64,000 nt of DNA, taken from assembly GCF_018070565.1 (NCBI RefSeq), contig NZ_JAGPXL010000020.1, forward strand, positions 1 through 64,000. Direction: 5' to 3'. Shown one piece after another: positions 8,650-15,094 of this stretch. Both the position numbers and the translations under genes were made by a program. Positions within the stretch are counted from its first letter, which is position 1. Each line of letters begins with the position of its first letter. The DNA comes from Streptomyces sp. B93 (GTDB lineage: Bacteria; Actinomycetota; Actinomycetes; Streptomycetales; Streptomycetaceae). Under the pieces are notes generated by a model. The model was not told the origin of the DNA and did not search any database. It saw only the letters and a list, made by a program, of their open reading frames with translations.

Positions 8650-9138
8650 CTACCGGTAGTTCACGAACTGGAGCGCGAAGTCGAAGTCCTGGCCCTTCAG
8701 CAGGGCGATCACGGCCTGGAGGTCGTCCCGGCTCTTGGAGCTGACGCGCAGTTCGTCGCCCTGGACCTGGGCCTTCACGCCCTTCGGCCCCTCGTCGCGG
8801 ATGAGCTTCGCGACCTTCTTGGCGTTCTCCTGGGAGATGCCCTCCTGGATCGACGCCGAGAGCTTGTACTCCTTGCCGGAGAGCTGCGGCTCGCCCGCGT
8901 CCAGCGCCTTCAGCGAGATGCCGCGCTTGATCAGTTTGGACTGGAACACGTCGAGGATCGCCTTCACCCGGTCCTCGGAGTTCGCCACCATGAGGATGTT
9001 CTCGCCCGACCACGCGATCGAGGCGCCCACGCCCTTGAAGTCGTAGCGCTGGGAGATCTCCTTGGCGGCCTGGTTGAGGGCGTTGTCGACCTCCTGCCGC
9101 TCGACCTTCGAGACGATGTCGAAACTGGAGTCGGCCAT
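8650..9138 (-). CDS. YajQ family nucleotide-binding protein
   Basis: 162 residues, the normal YajQ length, beginning MADSSFDIVSK after an AAGGAG ribosome site. Family hallmarks are FDIVSKVERQEVDNALNQA, QRYDFKG and the C-terminal DFDFALQFVNYR. YajQ proteins are small two-domain cytoplasmic proteins; some Gram-negative members bind cyclic di-GMP and act with transcription factors, but ligand and role in Streptomyces are not established. It sits immediately upstream of, and divergent from, the tRNA-Tyr gene that hosts the integrated element. Confidence 0.93.
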   Translation of the reverse strand: MADSSFDIVSKVERQEVDNALNQAAKEISQRYDFKGVGASIAWSGENILMVANSEDRVKAILDVFQSKLIKRGISLKALDAGEPQLSGKEYKLSASIQEGISQENAKKVAKLIRDEGPKGVKAQVQGDELRVSSKSRDDLQAVIALLKGQDFDFALQFVNYR

Positions 9139-9362
9139 GTCCTGTGGCTCCTTGTGTCCGGATGGGTATCGGGTGCGCAGCGGCGTACGCGGCGGCGGCC
9201 TCCGACCCGGTGAGGGGCGCGGGCCGCATCCGGACAAGCCTAGCCACCCGCCGCGCCCCGAGTGCCGATCAATCGGGTGGCGAAGCACCCCGGAGCATCG
9301 GGTATTGTTTACGTCGTTGCCACGGAGCACCGCCGAAAGGCGGTTCGCCCGGCAGCGACCCA

Positions 9363-9444
9363 GGCGGTGTGCCCGAGCGGCCAAAGGGAGCAGACTGTAA
9401 ATCTGCCGGCTCAGCCTTCCCAGGTTCGAATCCTGGCGCCGCCA
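9363..9444 (+). tRNA. tRNA-Tyr (GTA anticodon), AICE integration site
   Basis: 82-nt class II tRNA with a long variable arm. The acceptor stem GGCGGTG pairs with CGCCGCC (9437-9443), the anticodon loop holds GTA in CTGTAAATC, and the T-arm is GGTTCGAATCC. Its 3' part (from 9390) is the left copy of the 56-bp element repeat, so integration rebuilt an intact tRNA gene. CCA is not encoded after the discriminator A. Confidence 0.97.
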
Positions 9445-9445
9445 C
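9390..9445 (+). repeat. attL core: 56-bp direct repeat within tRNA-Tyr
   Basis: Identical over 56 bp to 25719-25774, and mismatched immediately outside at both ends. It covers the anticodon arm to the 3' end of the tRNA plus one base, the usual attB segment for tyrosine-recombinase elements. The distance between copies gives a 16,329-bp element. Confidence 0.95.
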
Positions 9446-9450
9446 ACGAC

Positions 9451-9496
9451 CGAAAGGGTCTGTGACCAGCAGCAATGCTGATCACAGACCCTTTCG
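9451..9496 (+). terminator. Element-borne terminator after tRNA-Tyr
   Basis: A 15-bp perfect stem (CGAAAGGGTCTGTGA at 9451-9465 with its complement at 9482-9496), extended by an inner CAGCA/TGCTG stem. It lies just inside the element, so it replaces the chromosomal tRNA terminator that was displaced to 25782-25820. Confidence 0.8.
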
Positions 9497-9576
9497 TCGT
9501 TGACGGGCCCGACTTGATCGTTATGGGTGCTTTTTCCCAGGGTGTCTCACCCTGATTCGGGTGCTGACCAGTCCGT

Positions 9577-9595
9577 GTGGGGCAGGCGTGGGGCA
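9577..9595 (+). other. Putative integrase arm sites, left end
   Basis: Two GTGGGGCA octamers at 9577-9584 and 9588-9595, eleven bases apart (one helical turn), just past the integrase stop. The same pair in the same orientation and spacing occurs near the other end (25653-25671). Tyrosine integrases bind such arm-type repeats with their N-terminal domain; that role is inferred here. Confidence 0.6.
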
Positions 9596-9606
9596 GCTTC
9601 GGCCCC

Positions 9607-10974
9607 CTAGTTGCCGCTCCTCAGTGCCCGCTCGATCCGGGCGTTCGCTGTGGCCGCACCACCGTCCAGGCACTTGGCGTACACCCGGAACAGCACGGCC
9701 ACACTGTGGCCGGCGCGCGCGGCTACTTCCTGCGGTTCCACCCCTGAACTGAGCCAGGTGGAGACGGCCGCGTGGCGAAGATCATATGGACGCTTGGCGA
9801 GCGGCGACGCGCACTGAGCGGGCGTGAGAGCACGCGAGCGGGCTTCCGCCCAAACCTCGCCGTATCCCGTGTCCTGGATCAGCCCGCCGCGCTGCGTCCG
9901 GAACAGCCGCCCGTCGGGGGCGACGCCGTACGCGGTGACGTGCCACCGGAGCAGGCTCACGAGATCGGGAGGGATCGGCACCGTGCGGACTGCTTTCCGG
10001 GGCCGGTGCTTGAGCCCTCGCCGGTCGTGTGCCTCACCGCTGTCCGTCCAGGCCGACCCCGAGCGTGGGCGGGTCTCTCGGAGTCGCAGAGTGCCCCATC
10101 CTCGCCGTGGCAGGTCGCAGTCCTGGAGACGGAGGCCGATGACTTCCGCCGGCCGTGCCGCCGCGTAGTACATGCAGCCGAAGAATGCGACCAGGCGCCG
10201 CCCGCGGGGGCTCTGCGTGCGCACGGCATCGAGCAGCGCGAGAGCCTGTCGGGGGTCTGGCACTGAGGCGGGGTCCAGTTCTTCGGCTACCTGCTCCGGA
10301 GCTTTCCACTGCACCTGAGGCAGGGGGTTGTCCGTCAGACGGCCGGCGTCGACGGCGTAGCCGAGGGCGTTGTGGAAGATGGCCCGCTTCCGCCGGATGG
10401 TCGACGCGGATGCCGTGGTGCCGTCCAGCTTCTTGGTCAGGGCGTCCAGAGCCGCGCGCACGTGCATCCGGTCGGCCAGCGCGGAGGTGGGCAGCGACTT
10501 CCGCTCGAACCACGCCAGCACGGCGGCCACATCGTCCGGGAGTTCCTGGTCACGGCGGCTCATGTTGAACGCCCAGCTGTAGAGAGCCGTCCGCACTGTC
10601 TTGGCGTCGGCCATGCCCTTGGTGTTGGTGACAAGCGCCGGCGTCACCGTGGCCATGGCTTCCGCGAGCGTCCGGCGCGTCGAACCGGGGGAGTGCTGCC
10701 ACTTCATCTCGATGTACTCGCGGGCGTGCTGATACCAACTCACGTCGTTGCGCTTCCGCAGCTCGGAGACCGGCACCCCGGTGGACTCGTCGAACGGCTC
10801 GCCAGCGTGAGCCGCCCGCAGCAGCTCGGCGCGGCGGCCCTCTGCCAGCGTCTTGGTCCGGAAGGTCTGAGAGTGCGGAGTCTCGCCCGTCTTCCAGCGC
10901 AGCTCTGCGGAGCTCTGGCCACGGTCCTTCCGCTGGCGGACGGACCAGATACGAACGTCGTACGTCTTCCCCAT
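9607..10974 (-). CDS. int: Tyrosine site-specific integrase of the AICE
   Basis: 455 residues. The C-terminal catalytic domain shows the tyrosine recombinase residues: Arg274 in AARPAEV, Arg400 in the YDLRHAA box, His423 in RAGHS, and nucleophile Tyr432 in FRVYAKCL. The first histidine of the usual HxxR is Tyr397, a tolerated substitution. An N-terminal arm/core-binding region (about 75-250) precedes it, with an all-beta first segment fit for arm-site binding. It inserts the element into, and with Xis excises it from, the tRNA-Tyr gene. It lies next to attL, transcribed towards it, 70 bp downstream of xis. Confidence 0.95.
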   Translation of the reverse strand: MGKTYDVRIWSVRQRKDRGQSSAELRWKTGETPHSQTFRTKTLAEGRRAELLRAAHAGEPFDESTGVPVSELRKRNDVSWYQHAREYIEMKWQHSPGSTRRTLAEAMATVTPALVTNTKGMADAKTVRTALYSWAFNMSRRDQELPDDVAAVLAWFERKSLPTSALADRMHVRAALDALTKKLDGTTASASTIRRKRAIFHNALGYAVDAGRLTDNPLPQVQWKAPEQVAEELDPASVPDPRQALALLDAVRTQSPRGRRLVAFFGCMYYAAARPAEVIGLRLQDCDLPRRGWGTLRLRETRPRSGSAWTDSGEAHDRRGLKHRPRKAVRTVPIPPDLVSLLRWHVTAYGVAPDGRLFRTQRGGLIQDTGYGEVWAEARSRALTPAQCASPLAKRPYDLRHAAVSTWLSSGVEPQEVAARAGHSVAVLFRVYAKCLDGGAATANARIERALRSGN

Positions 10975-10992
10975 GGGGGCCTTCCTGCGAAA

Positions 10993-11016
10993 GGGGCCCG
11001 GCGAGAGCCGGGCCCC
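10993..11016. terminator. Hairpin between xis and int
   Basis: GGGGCCCGGC (10993-11002) and GCCGGGCCCC (11007-11016) form a perfect ten-pair stem with a GAGA tetraloop in the 70-bp xis-int gap. It could attenuate integrase relative to Xis or stabilise a processed end. There is no T-tract. Confidence 0.6.
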
Positions 11017-11043
11017 TGGGGGTGGTGTGGTGAATGGGTGTGA

Positions 11044-11232
11044 TCAGTAGGCGGGCGAATCCAGGTTGCTGAGCCAGTCGTCCAGGTCGCTGCGGCGGAC
11101 CCGCAGGTGCCCGTTGGGCAGCTTCACGAGTCGGGGTGCCTGTCCGCGTGCGCGCATGCGGTAGAAGGCAGCGCGGCTCATGCCGATCTCGGTGAGGACT
11201 TCGGGGAGCTTGAGCATCTGGGGGCTGGCCAT
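11044..11232 (-). CDS. xis: Excisionase-type helix-turn-helix protein (Xis)
   Basis: 62 residues from the ATG at 11232, preceded by GAGGAG; a longer frame to 11343 would run through the iteron-like repeats and is unlikely. It is a MerR/Xis-like winged helix: LPEVLTEIGMSRAAFYRMRARGQAPRL recognises DNA, and the C-terminal VRRSDLDDWL is the typical closing helix. Such proteins accompany AICE integrases and bend DNA at the element ends so that the integrase excises instead of inserting. It lies directly upstream of int in the same direction. Confidence 0.9.
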   Translation of the reverse strand: MASPQMLKLPEVLTEIGMSRAAFYRMRARGQAPRLVKLPNGHLRVRRSDLDDWLSNLDSPAY

Positions 11233-11289
11233 CAGTGGCTCCTCATAGCCGGGGCTGTACGGGGCGTGTCTGTCCGAGGTGCGGATTTC

Positions 11290-11496
11290 TGCGTCATGAG
11301 CGTCATCTGCGTCATGTGGGCGTCTGGCCTGCGGTTTTTGCATGACGCAGCCGCTTGGGCTGCGTCATTGGCACGTCATGGGCTGCGTCATGCCATGACG
11401 CAGATGACGCAGCATGACGCAGGAGCCGCCGTCTGCGTCATGCCCTCGTCCGCAGGCCAGGGGCCGTTTCCGCGTCCGCATGACGCACATGACGCA
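11290..11496. repeat. Iteron-like array of TGCGTCAT / ATGACGCA octamers
   Basis: Eleven exact copies: forward TGCGTCAT at 11290, 11308, 11361, 11384, 11434; inverse ATGACGCA at 11342, 11395, 11404, 11414, 11480, 11489; plus near-matches at 11300 and 11374. Many are spaced 9-11 bp. The copies at 11384 and 11395 form the 19-bp perfect palindrome TGCGTCATGCCATGACGCA. The array lies between the replication genes' terminator and xis. It is a candidate replication origin or a cooperative operator for xis/int. Confidence 0.85.
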
Positions 11497-11681
11497 GGAT
11501 TTCCCCTCTTAGGAAAAGAGAGGTGGTGTCTGTGGTGGTGCGGCAGCGGCTCAGAACGTGAAGAAGGAGCCGCTGCGCGGCGCGTCCCACAGGGCGGCGC
11601 TGCCGCCGAACAGCAAGAAGAGCACGCCCGGGCGGGGTGCTCTTCTTGCTTGTGCCGGTGGCCGGCCGACCGGCGCGGCGG
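11497..11681. other. Non-coding stretch between iteron array and helicase stop
   Basis: No gene. It contains a weak inverted repeat at about 11505-11522 and, at 11612-11650, the strong terminator listed separately. Confidence 0.6.
11612..11650 (-). terminator. Terminator of the transfer/replication operon
   Basis: Perfect 14-bp stem: AGCAAGAAGAGCAC (11612-11625) with GTGCTCTTCTTGCT (11637-11650), eleven-base loop. Placed 32 bp past the helicase stop, it ends the long leftward transcription unit and insulates the iteron array. Confidence 0.85.
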
Positions 11682-13154
11682 TCAGAGTGTCTGCTGTTGG
11701 TGTGGTGGCGCGGCCGGTGAGCGGCTGATCTCGATGTAGCGGCCCTCGTAGGTGCGGCCCGAGTCGATGAGCACGCCGCGGGCGGCGAGGGTGGGCTGTA
11801 GCCGCTTGAGGCGGTCGGAGAGCACTTTGCCGGTGGTCGGCCACCCTTTGGGCAGGGGACGACACTCCTCGCCGGTGTAGAGGCGGGTGAAGTGGTGCAG
11901 CCACTCCGTGGACGTCATCCGCTGTGCCGTGCCCGGTTCGACGTCGGCGGCATGCCGCAGGACGGTCTGAGCCAACAGATCGCCCTCGATCACGTCGTCG
12001 TTGAGGTCGTCCAGGGCGGCCCGGTAGGCGGCGAGCGACCCGAAACCGGTCGCCGCGTCCAACTGCGCGCACAGGTGCGCGAAGTCTGCCATCCGCAGGT
12101 CGGTCGGGGTTTCTACGTCGACCGCGCGGACCTTGACCGTGAGGTCCAGGAGAGACCCCAGGATCATGGGCAGAGCCTCCGCGTAGTCCGCCCACAATTC
12201 CGCCTCAGTGCGGCGGACGCGCGGGCGTTCCAGCCGGAGCGGCAACAGCCGTTCGGCAAGGTCGGGGCGGATGACGCCCACGTCGATGCCGGTGAGGAGC
12301 AAGGGGCGGCGGTAGCGGGCGCGGAACACGTCCCCGTCGGTGAACAGGGCGCGCTTGACGTTCTCGGCTCCGGTGACGATGCAGCACATCGCATCGGACA
12401 GGTCCGGGGTCATGTGAGAGAGGTTGTCGAGCGCCGTGACCCACCCGGCCGCCACCGCCGCGATCAGGTTTTCCTCATCCTTCGGCGCGCGGCGCAGGTC
12501 GCCGCTCATGCCCTCGATGATCCGGGTGAGCATGCGCCCGCCGGTGGACTTGCCGGCGCCCTGGGGGCCGGTTAGGAACGGGGCGGGAACGGGCACGGAC
12601 GGTTCCAGGCAGCCGATGAGCCACGCGATGGCCAGGCACTCGGTCTGAGCGGTGGCGAAGTTGCACAGCCGCAGCAGCAGATCAATGCCCTTGCCGTCGG
12701 TGTCCCGGGCAGGCAGGGGCAGTTCCCCGGTGAGCTGGGTACGCCGCCAGCACACCTCACGCGGGTCGGGGACGGCGATGTCCCACCCGGTGGGGTGGAT
12801 ACGGACCGAGCGTCCGTCGGCCCGTCCCAGGTCCAGCCAGGTAGCGCCGTCCCACCCTGGGGCAACGCGGATGTGTACGGCCTGGACGTCCTCGGTCAGC
12901 GCGAGCGCTTCGATCAAGTCCAGTGCCTCCTTGAGGGCGGTTCCGTTGAACACGCCTACGCCGTCGCGGAAGAGACCGACCATGAGTTCCTGCCGGTGGC
13001 TTCCCGTGGTGCCCTGGGAGCGGATGGGGCGGGCCACGGGGTGGCCGTTGCGCTGTGCGTAGACGGTGCCGTCAGCGGTGCGGAAGTACCGGAAGTGGGA
13101 TTGCGCGTAGTCAGTGATGATCTCCCGTGCGGGAGTCTTGTCGTCGTCGGACAT
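11682..13154 (-). CDS. Replication helicase-like ATPase of the AICE
   Basis: 490 residues from the ATG at 13154, two bases past the stop of the primase-polymerase gene, so the two are translationally linked; the frame is open to 13409 but that part only shadows the upstream gene. A P-loop, GPQGAGKST (196-204), is followed by an acidic Walker B-like WVTALDNLSH and an arginine-rich sensor region. This resembles the D5/VirE-like helicases that accompany prim-pol primases in plasmids and in the RepPP class of AICEs. It probably unwinds the excised circular element at its origin. Confidence 0.75.
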   Translation of the reverse strand: MSDDDKTPAREIITDYAQSHFRYFRTADGTVYAQRNGHPVARPIRSQGTTGSHRQELMVGLFRDGVGVFNGTALKEALDLIEALALTEDVQAVHIRVAPGWDGATWLDLGRADGRSVRIHPTGWDIAVPDPREVCWRRTQLTGELPLPARDTDGKGIDLLLRLCNFATAQTECLAIAWLIGCLEPSVPVPAPFLTGPQGAGKSTGGRMLTRIIEGMSGDLRRAPKDEENLIAAVAAGWVTALDNLSHMTPDLSDAMCCIVTGAENVKRALFTDGDVFRARYRRPLLLTGIDVGVIRPDLAERLLPLRLERPRVRRTEAELWADYAEALPMILGSLLDLTVKVRAVDVETPTDLRMADFAHLCAQLDAATGFGSLAAYRAALDDLNDDVIEGDLLAQTVLRHAADVEPGTAQRMTSTEWLHHFTRLYTGEECRPLPKGWPTTGKVLSDRLKRLQPTLAARGVLIDSGRTYEGRYIEISRSPAAPPHQQQTL

Positions 13155-13156
13155 GG

Positions 13157-14041
13157 TCACAGTCCCAACGTGGTGCGGGCGTTGGTCCACGCGTCCGCGC
13201 AGTGCCGGGCCGTCTCGCCCTTGGACTGCGCGGCGGCGAACAGTCGGGCGACGTGGGCGTCGGTGAGGCAGCCGCACCGGCCGTGCGTGGACAGCACGGC
13301 CAGGAACGTCCGGTACACGTTCGCGTGAACCGCGCTGGACGCCTCGGTGATGCGCTGCTCGGCCATGGCGATGCCACGCTCCAGGTAGGCGGGGGTGCGG
13401 TGCGGGCACTCTCCGCCCACGCCGGCGGGCACGACGGCCGCATGCGCCGCCGGCCGGACCGGGGAAGGCTCCTTGACGGCCAGCGCCCGCACGGCGTCCG
13501 GCAGGTCGGCCATCGGGCCGGTGCCGGGCCCGAGGTAGCGGGCGTAGGCCATGGTCGACTTGATGTCGACGCCGGGGCGGACCGCGTTCCGCGAGGGCAT
13601 GCTGCCCCGGTAGATCCAGTGCTCACCGCGCGTCGTCGGCACGGTCCGCGTGGCGGGCAGTGCGGTGCGGGCCCACGCGATGGCTTCGGCGTCGTCCAGG
13701 TCGACCACGGTCAAGTCGGCGCCGCCGGGGTGGTAGCCGACGCATACCGCCCGCCGCCACGCCGCCGCCCACGCGGGCGAGGCGACGACAGCCGGGTCGG
13801 TCGTGGCGGCGGCCCACGCGTGGCACACGCCGGGGCACCGGCACGGGCCCGGGGTCCTCATGTTGGGTCGGCCCCCGCACGCGTTGCCCGTGCACGCCGG
13901 GCAGTTGGCGAACGGCACCTTGCCCCGCCGCAGCGGCAACACAGGCACACCGTCCGCGGCCAGCGACAGTGCCGTCCGCAGGTGGTCCGGCAGCGGCGGC
14001 CGTGGGCCGGAGGCTCGCCAGATGGTGGCGGGTTGGGTCAT
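13157..14041 (-). CDS. Bifunctional DNA primase/polymerase (prim-pol)
   Basis: 294 residues from the ATG at 14041, with GGAGG eight bases upstream. The archaeo-eukaryotic primase fold is marked by the metal-binding DLD (114-116, in TVVDLDDAEA) and the later GEHWIYRG histidine motif (His141) that contacts nucleotide. A Cys-rich insertion (Cys47, Cys50, Cys55, Cys67, Cys69, Cys73) may bind zinc. The partner helicase gene follows at once. Together they replace the RepSA rolling-circle protein of pSAM2-like elements and define a prim-pol type AICE. The enzyme would prime and extend replication of the excised element. Confidence 0.85.
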   Translation of the reverse strand: MTQPATIWRASGPRPPLPDHLRTALSLAADGVPVLPLRRGKVPFANCPACTGNACGGRPNMRTPGPCRCPGVCHAWAAATTDPAVVASPAWAAAWRRAVCVGYHPGGADLTVVDLDDAEAIAWARTALPATRTVPTTRGEHWIYRGSMPSRNAVRPGVDIKSTMAYARYLGPGTGPMADLPDAVRALAVKEPSPVRPAAHAAVVPAGVGGECPHRTPAYLERGIAMAEQRITEASSAVHANVYRTFLAVLSTHGRCGCLTDAHVARLFAAAQSKGETARHCADAWTNARTTLGL

Positions 14042-14144
14042 GCTGTAGACCTCCAACAATCTGTTGTGGAGTGGTTGGCAGGGGCGGCCCCGGATCTTTG
14101 GCGAGATGAGGGGGCCGCCTCGTTGTTGTCGTTTGGGGGATGGC

Positions 14145-14427
14145 GTGCCTGAGGACTCGATCAGCGCTCGTCTGCACGAGCGGATTCGGCGTGACTTTCC
14201 GGACCACGACGCTGCGCAGGCGCGCGCTGGCGGTCGATCTCGGAGACTCGCAGCAGGACACGGAGCGGCTGTTGGCTGCTGCTGTTCTGATCGCAGACGG
14301 AGACCTGAAGCAGTTCCGCACGGCTGTTGCCCTGGCGCGGGAGGACTGGCGTGATCTCCTGATGTGGGCAGGCTTGGGGAACGAGGGCTGGCAAGGTGCC
14401 CTCGACGAGCGGCTAGGTTCTGCGTAG
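14145..14427 (+). pseudogene. Frameshifted small conserved AICE protein gene
   Basis: Two frames together spell one protein. From GTG 14145 (after GGGGGA) the first frame gives VPEDSISARLHERIRRDFPD and decays near 14220-14240. The frame one base further on then reads GDSQQDTERLLAAAVLIADG and AREDWRDLLMWAGLGNEGW to a stop at 14427. The second part matches my recollection of a common Streptomyces helical protein (ERVQAAVLLLADGDL...DWRDxLVAAGLADEDW). A one-base insertion, or two-base loss, in the GC-repetitive GGCGCGCGCTGG near 14220 explains this. It could be a real mutation, a sequencing error, or programmed shifting. It is the only gene on the + strand within the replication/transfer half. 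Confidence 0.6.
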
Positions 14428-14434
14428 CCGCTGG

Positions 14435-14887
14435 TCAGCCGTGGAAGTGGTTGCGCTTGATCACGGCCCGGCGGATGTTCACAGTCGTGCCGCCCTTGTG
14501 GCCGCTCCCGCTGAGCACCTGGACGGCGATCCAGCCGCCGAAGACGACGGCGGCAAGGATGATGAGCTGGCCGATGAACGCGGTGAGCGCGGCGATGAAC
14601 GAGGTGAGCAGGAGCAGTCCGCCACACACGGCGAGGAAGCCGACGCCTCCGAGGGCGACGTTCACCGCCGCGCGGGAGATGGCCGGCTTGGTGGTGACGG
14701 GTTCGGGGCGGGCGGGGTCGATGGCGTATCCGGTGACGACGTGGCCGTCCGGGAGGACGATGCTCGCCACTGTCGGAACGGTGCCCGGCTGCGCCGGAAC
14801 GACCGGCGCGGAGTGGATGACCGGGGGCGGTATCGGGGTGGGCTGGTGGACTTTCACGGCCCGCTGAGGGGTGTGGTCGGGGTACAT
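14435..14887 (-). CDS. SpdD-like proline-rich membrane protein
   Basis: 150 residues after a GGAAGGGA ribosome site. The N-terminal third is Pro/Val/His-rich and without regular structure. Two adjacent hydrophobic helices follow (about 85-105 and 108-128), then a basic tail (RRAVIKRNHFHG). This pattern, next to traB, resembles the Spd (spread) proteins that, in Streptomyces plasmids and AICEs, help TraB move the element from the first recipient compartment through the mycelium. It could equally be an unrelated small membrane protein of the element; assignment rests on architecture and position. Confidence 0.55.
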   Translation of the reverse strand: MYPDHTPQRAVKVHQPTPIPPPVIHSAPVVPAQPGTVPTVASIVLPDGHVVTGYAIDPARPEPVTTKPAISRAAVNVALGGVGFLAVCGGLLLLTSFIAALTAFIGQLIILAAVVFGGWIAVQVLSGSGHKGGTTVNIRRAVIKRNHFHG

Positions 14888-14979
14888 GCGGAATCCCTTC
14901 CGGTGCTCGGTGAGGGAGGCAGCGGCACCCCCTCTGGGGTGCCGTGCGGAGGGGTATTTTGAGGGTCTGACCTGCGGGC

Positions 14980-15092
14980 CTCCCTGACTCCCTGAACGAT
15001 CATTCGTGCAGGTCAGGGCCAGGGAGGCGAGTCAGGGAGGTGGTCAGGGAGTTCTCCCTGCCTCCCTGACCCGCGCGGGGTCGGCTCCCTGC
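14980..15092. repeat. clt-like cluster of TCAGGGAG octamers beside traB
   Basis: Exact copies of CTCCCTGA/TCAGGGAG at 14980, 14988, 15032, 15044 and 15062, with near copies at 15013, 15054 and 15085, in both orientations and packed between the traB stop and the SpdD-like start. In Streptomyces plasmids TraB recognises short octamer repeats (TRS) in the clt locus downstream of its own gene to start double-stranded DNA transfer. Position and unit size fit; the octamer itself is specific to each element. Confidence 0.75.
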
Positions 15093-15094
15093 CA

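Noticed and set aside
11290..11496. Could the short repeats be a CRISPR array?
   Set aside because: Units are 8 bp in mixed orientation with irregular 1-46 bp gaps; no long direct repeats, spacers of fixed size or cas genes.
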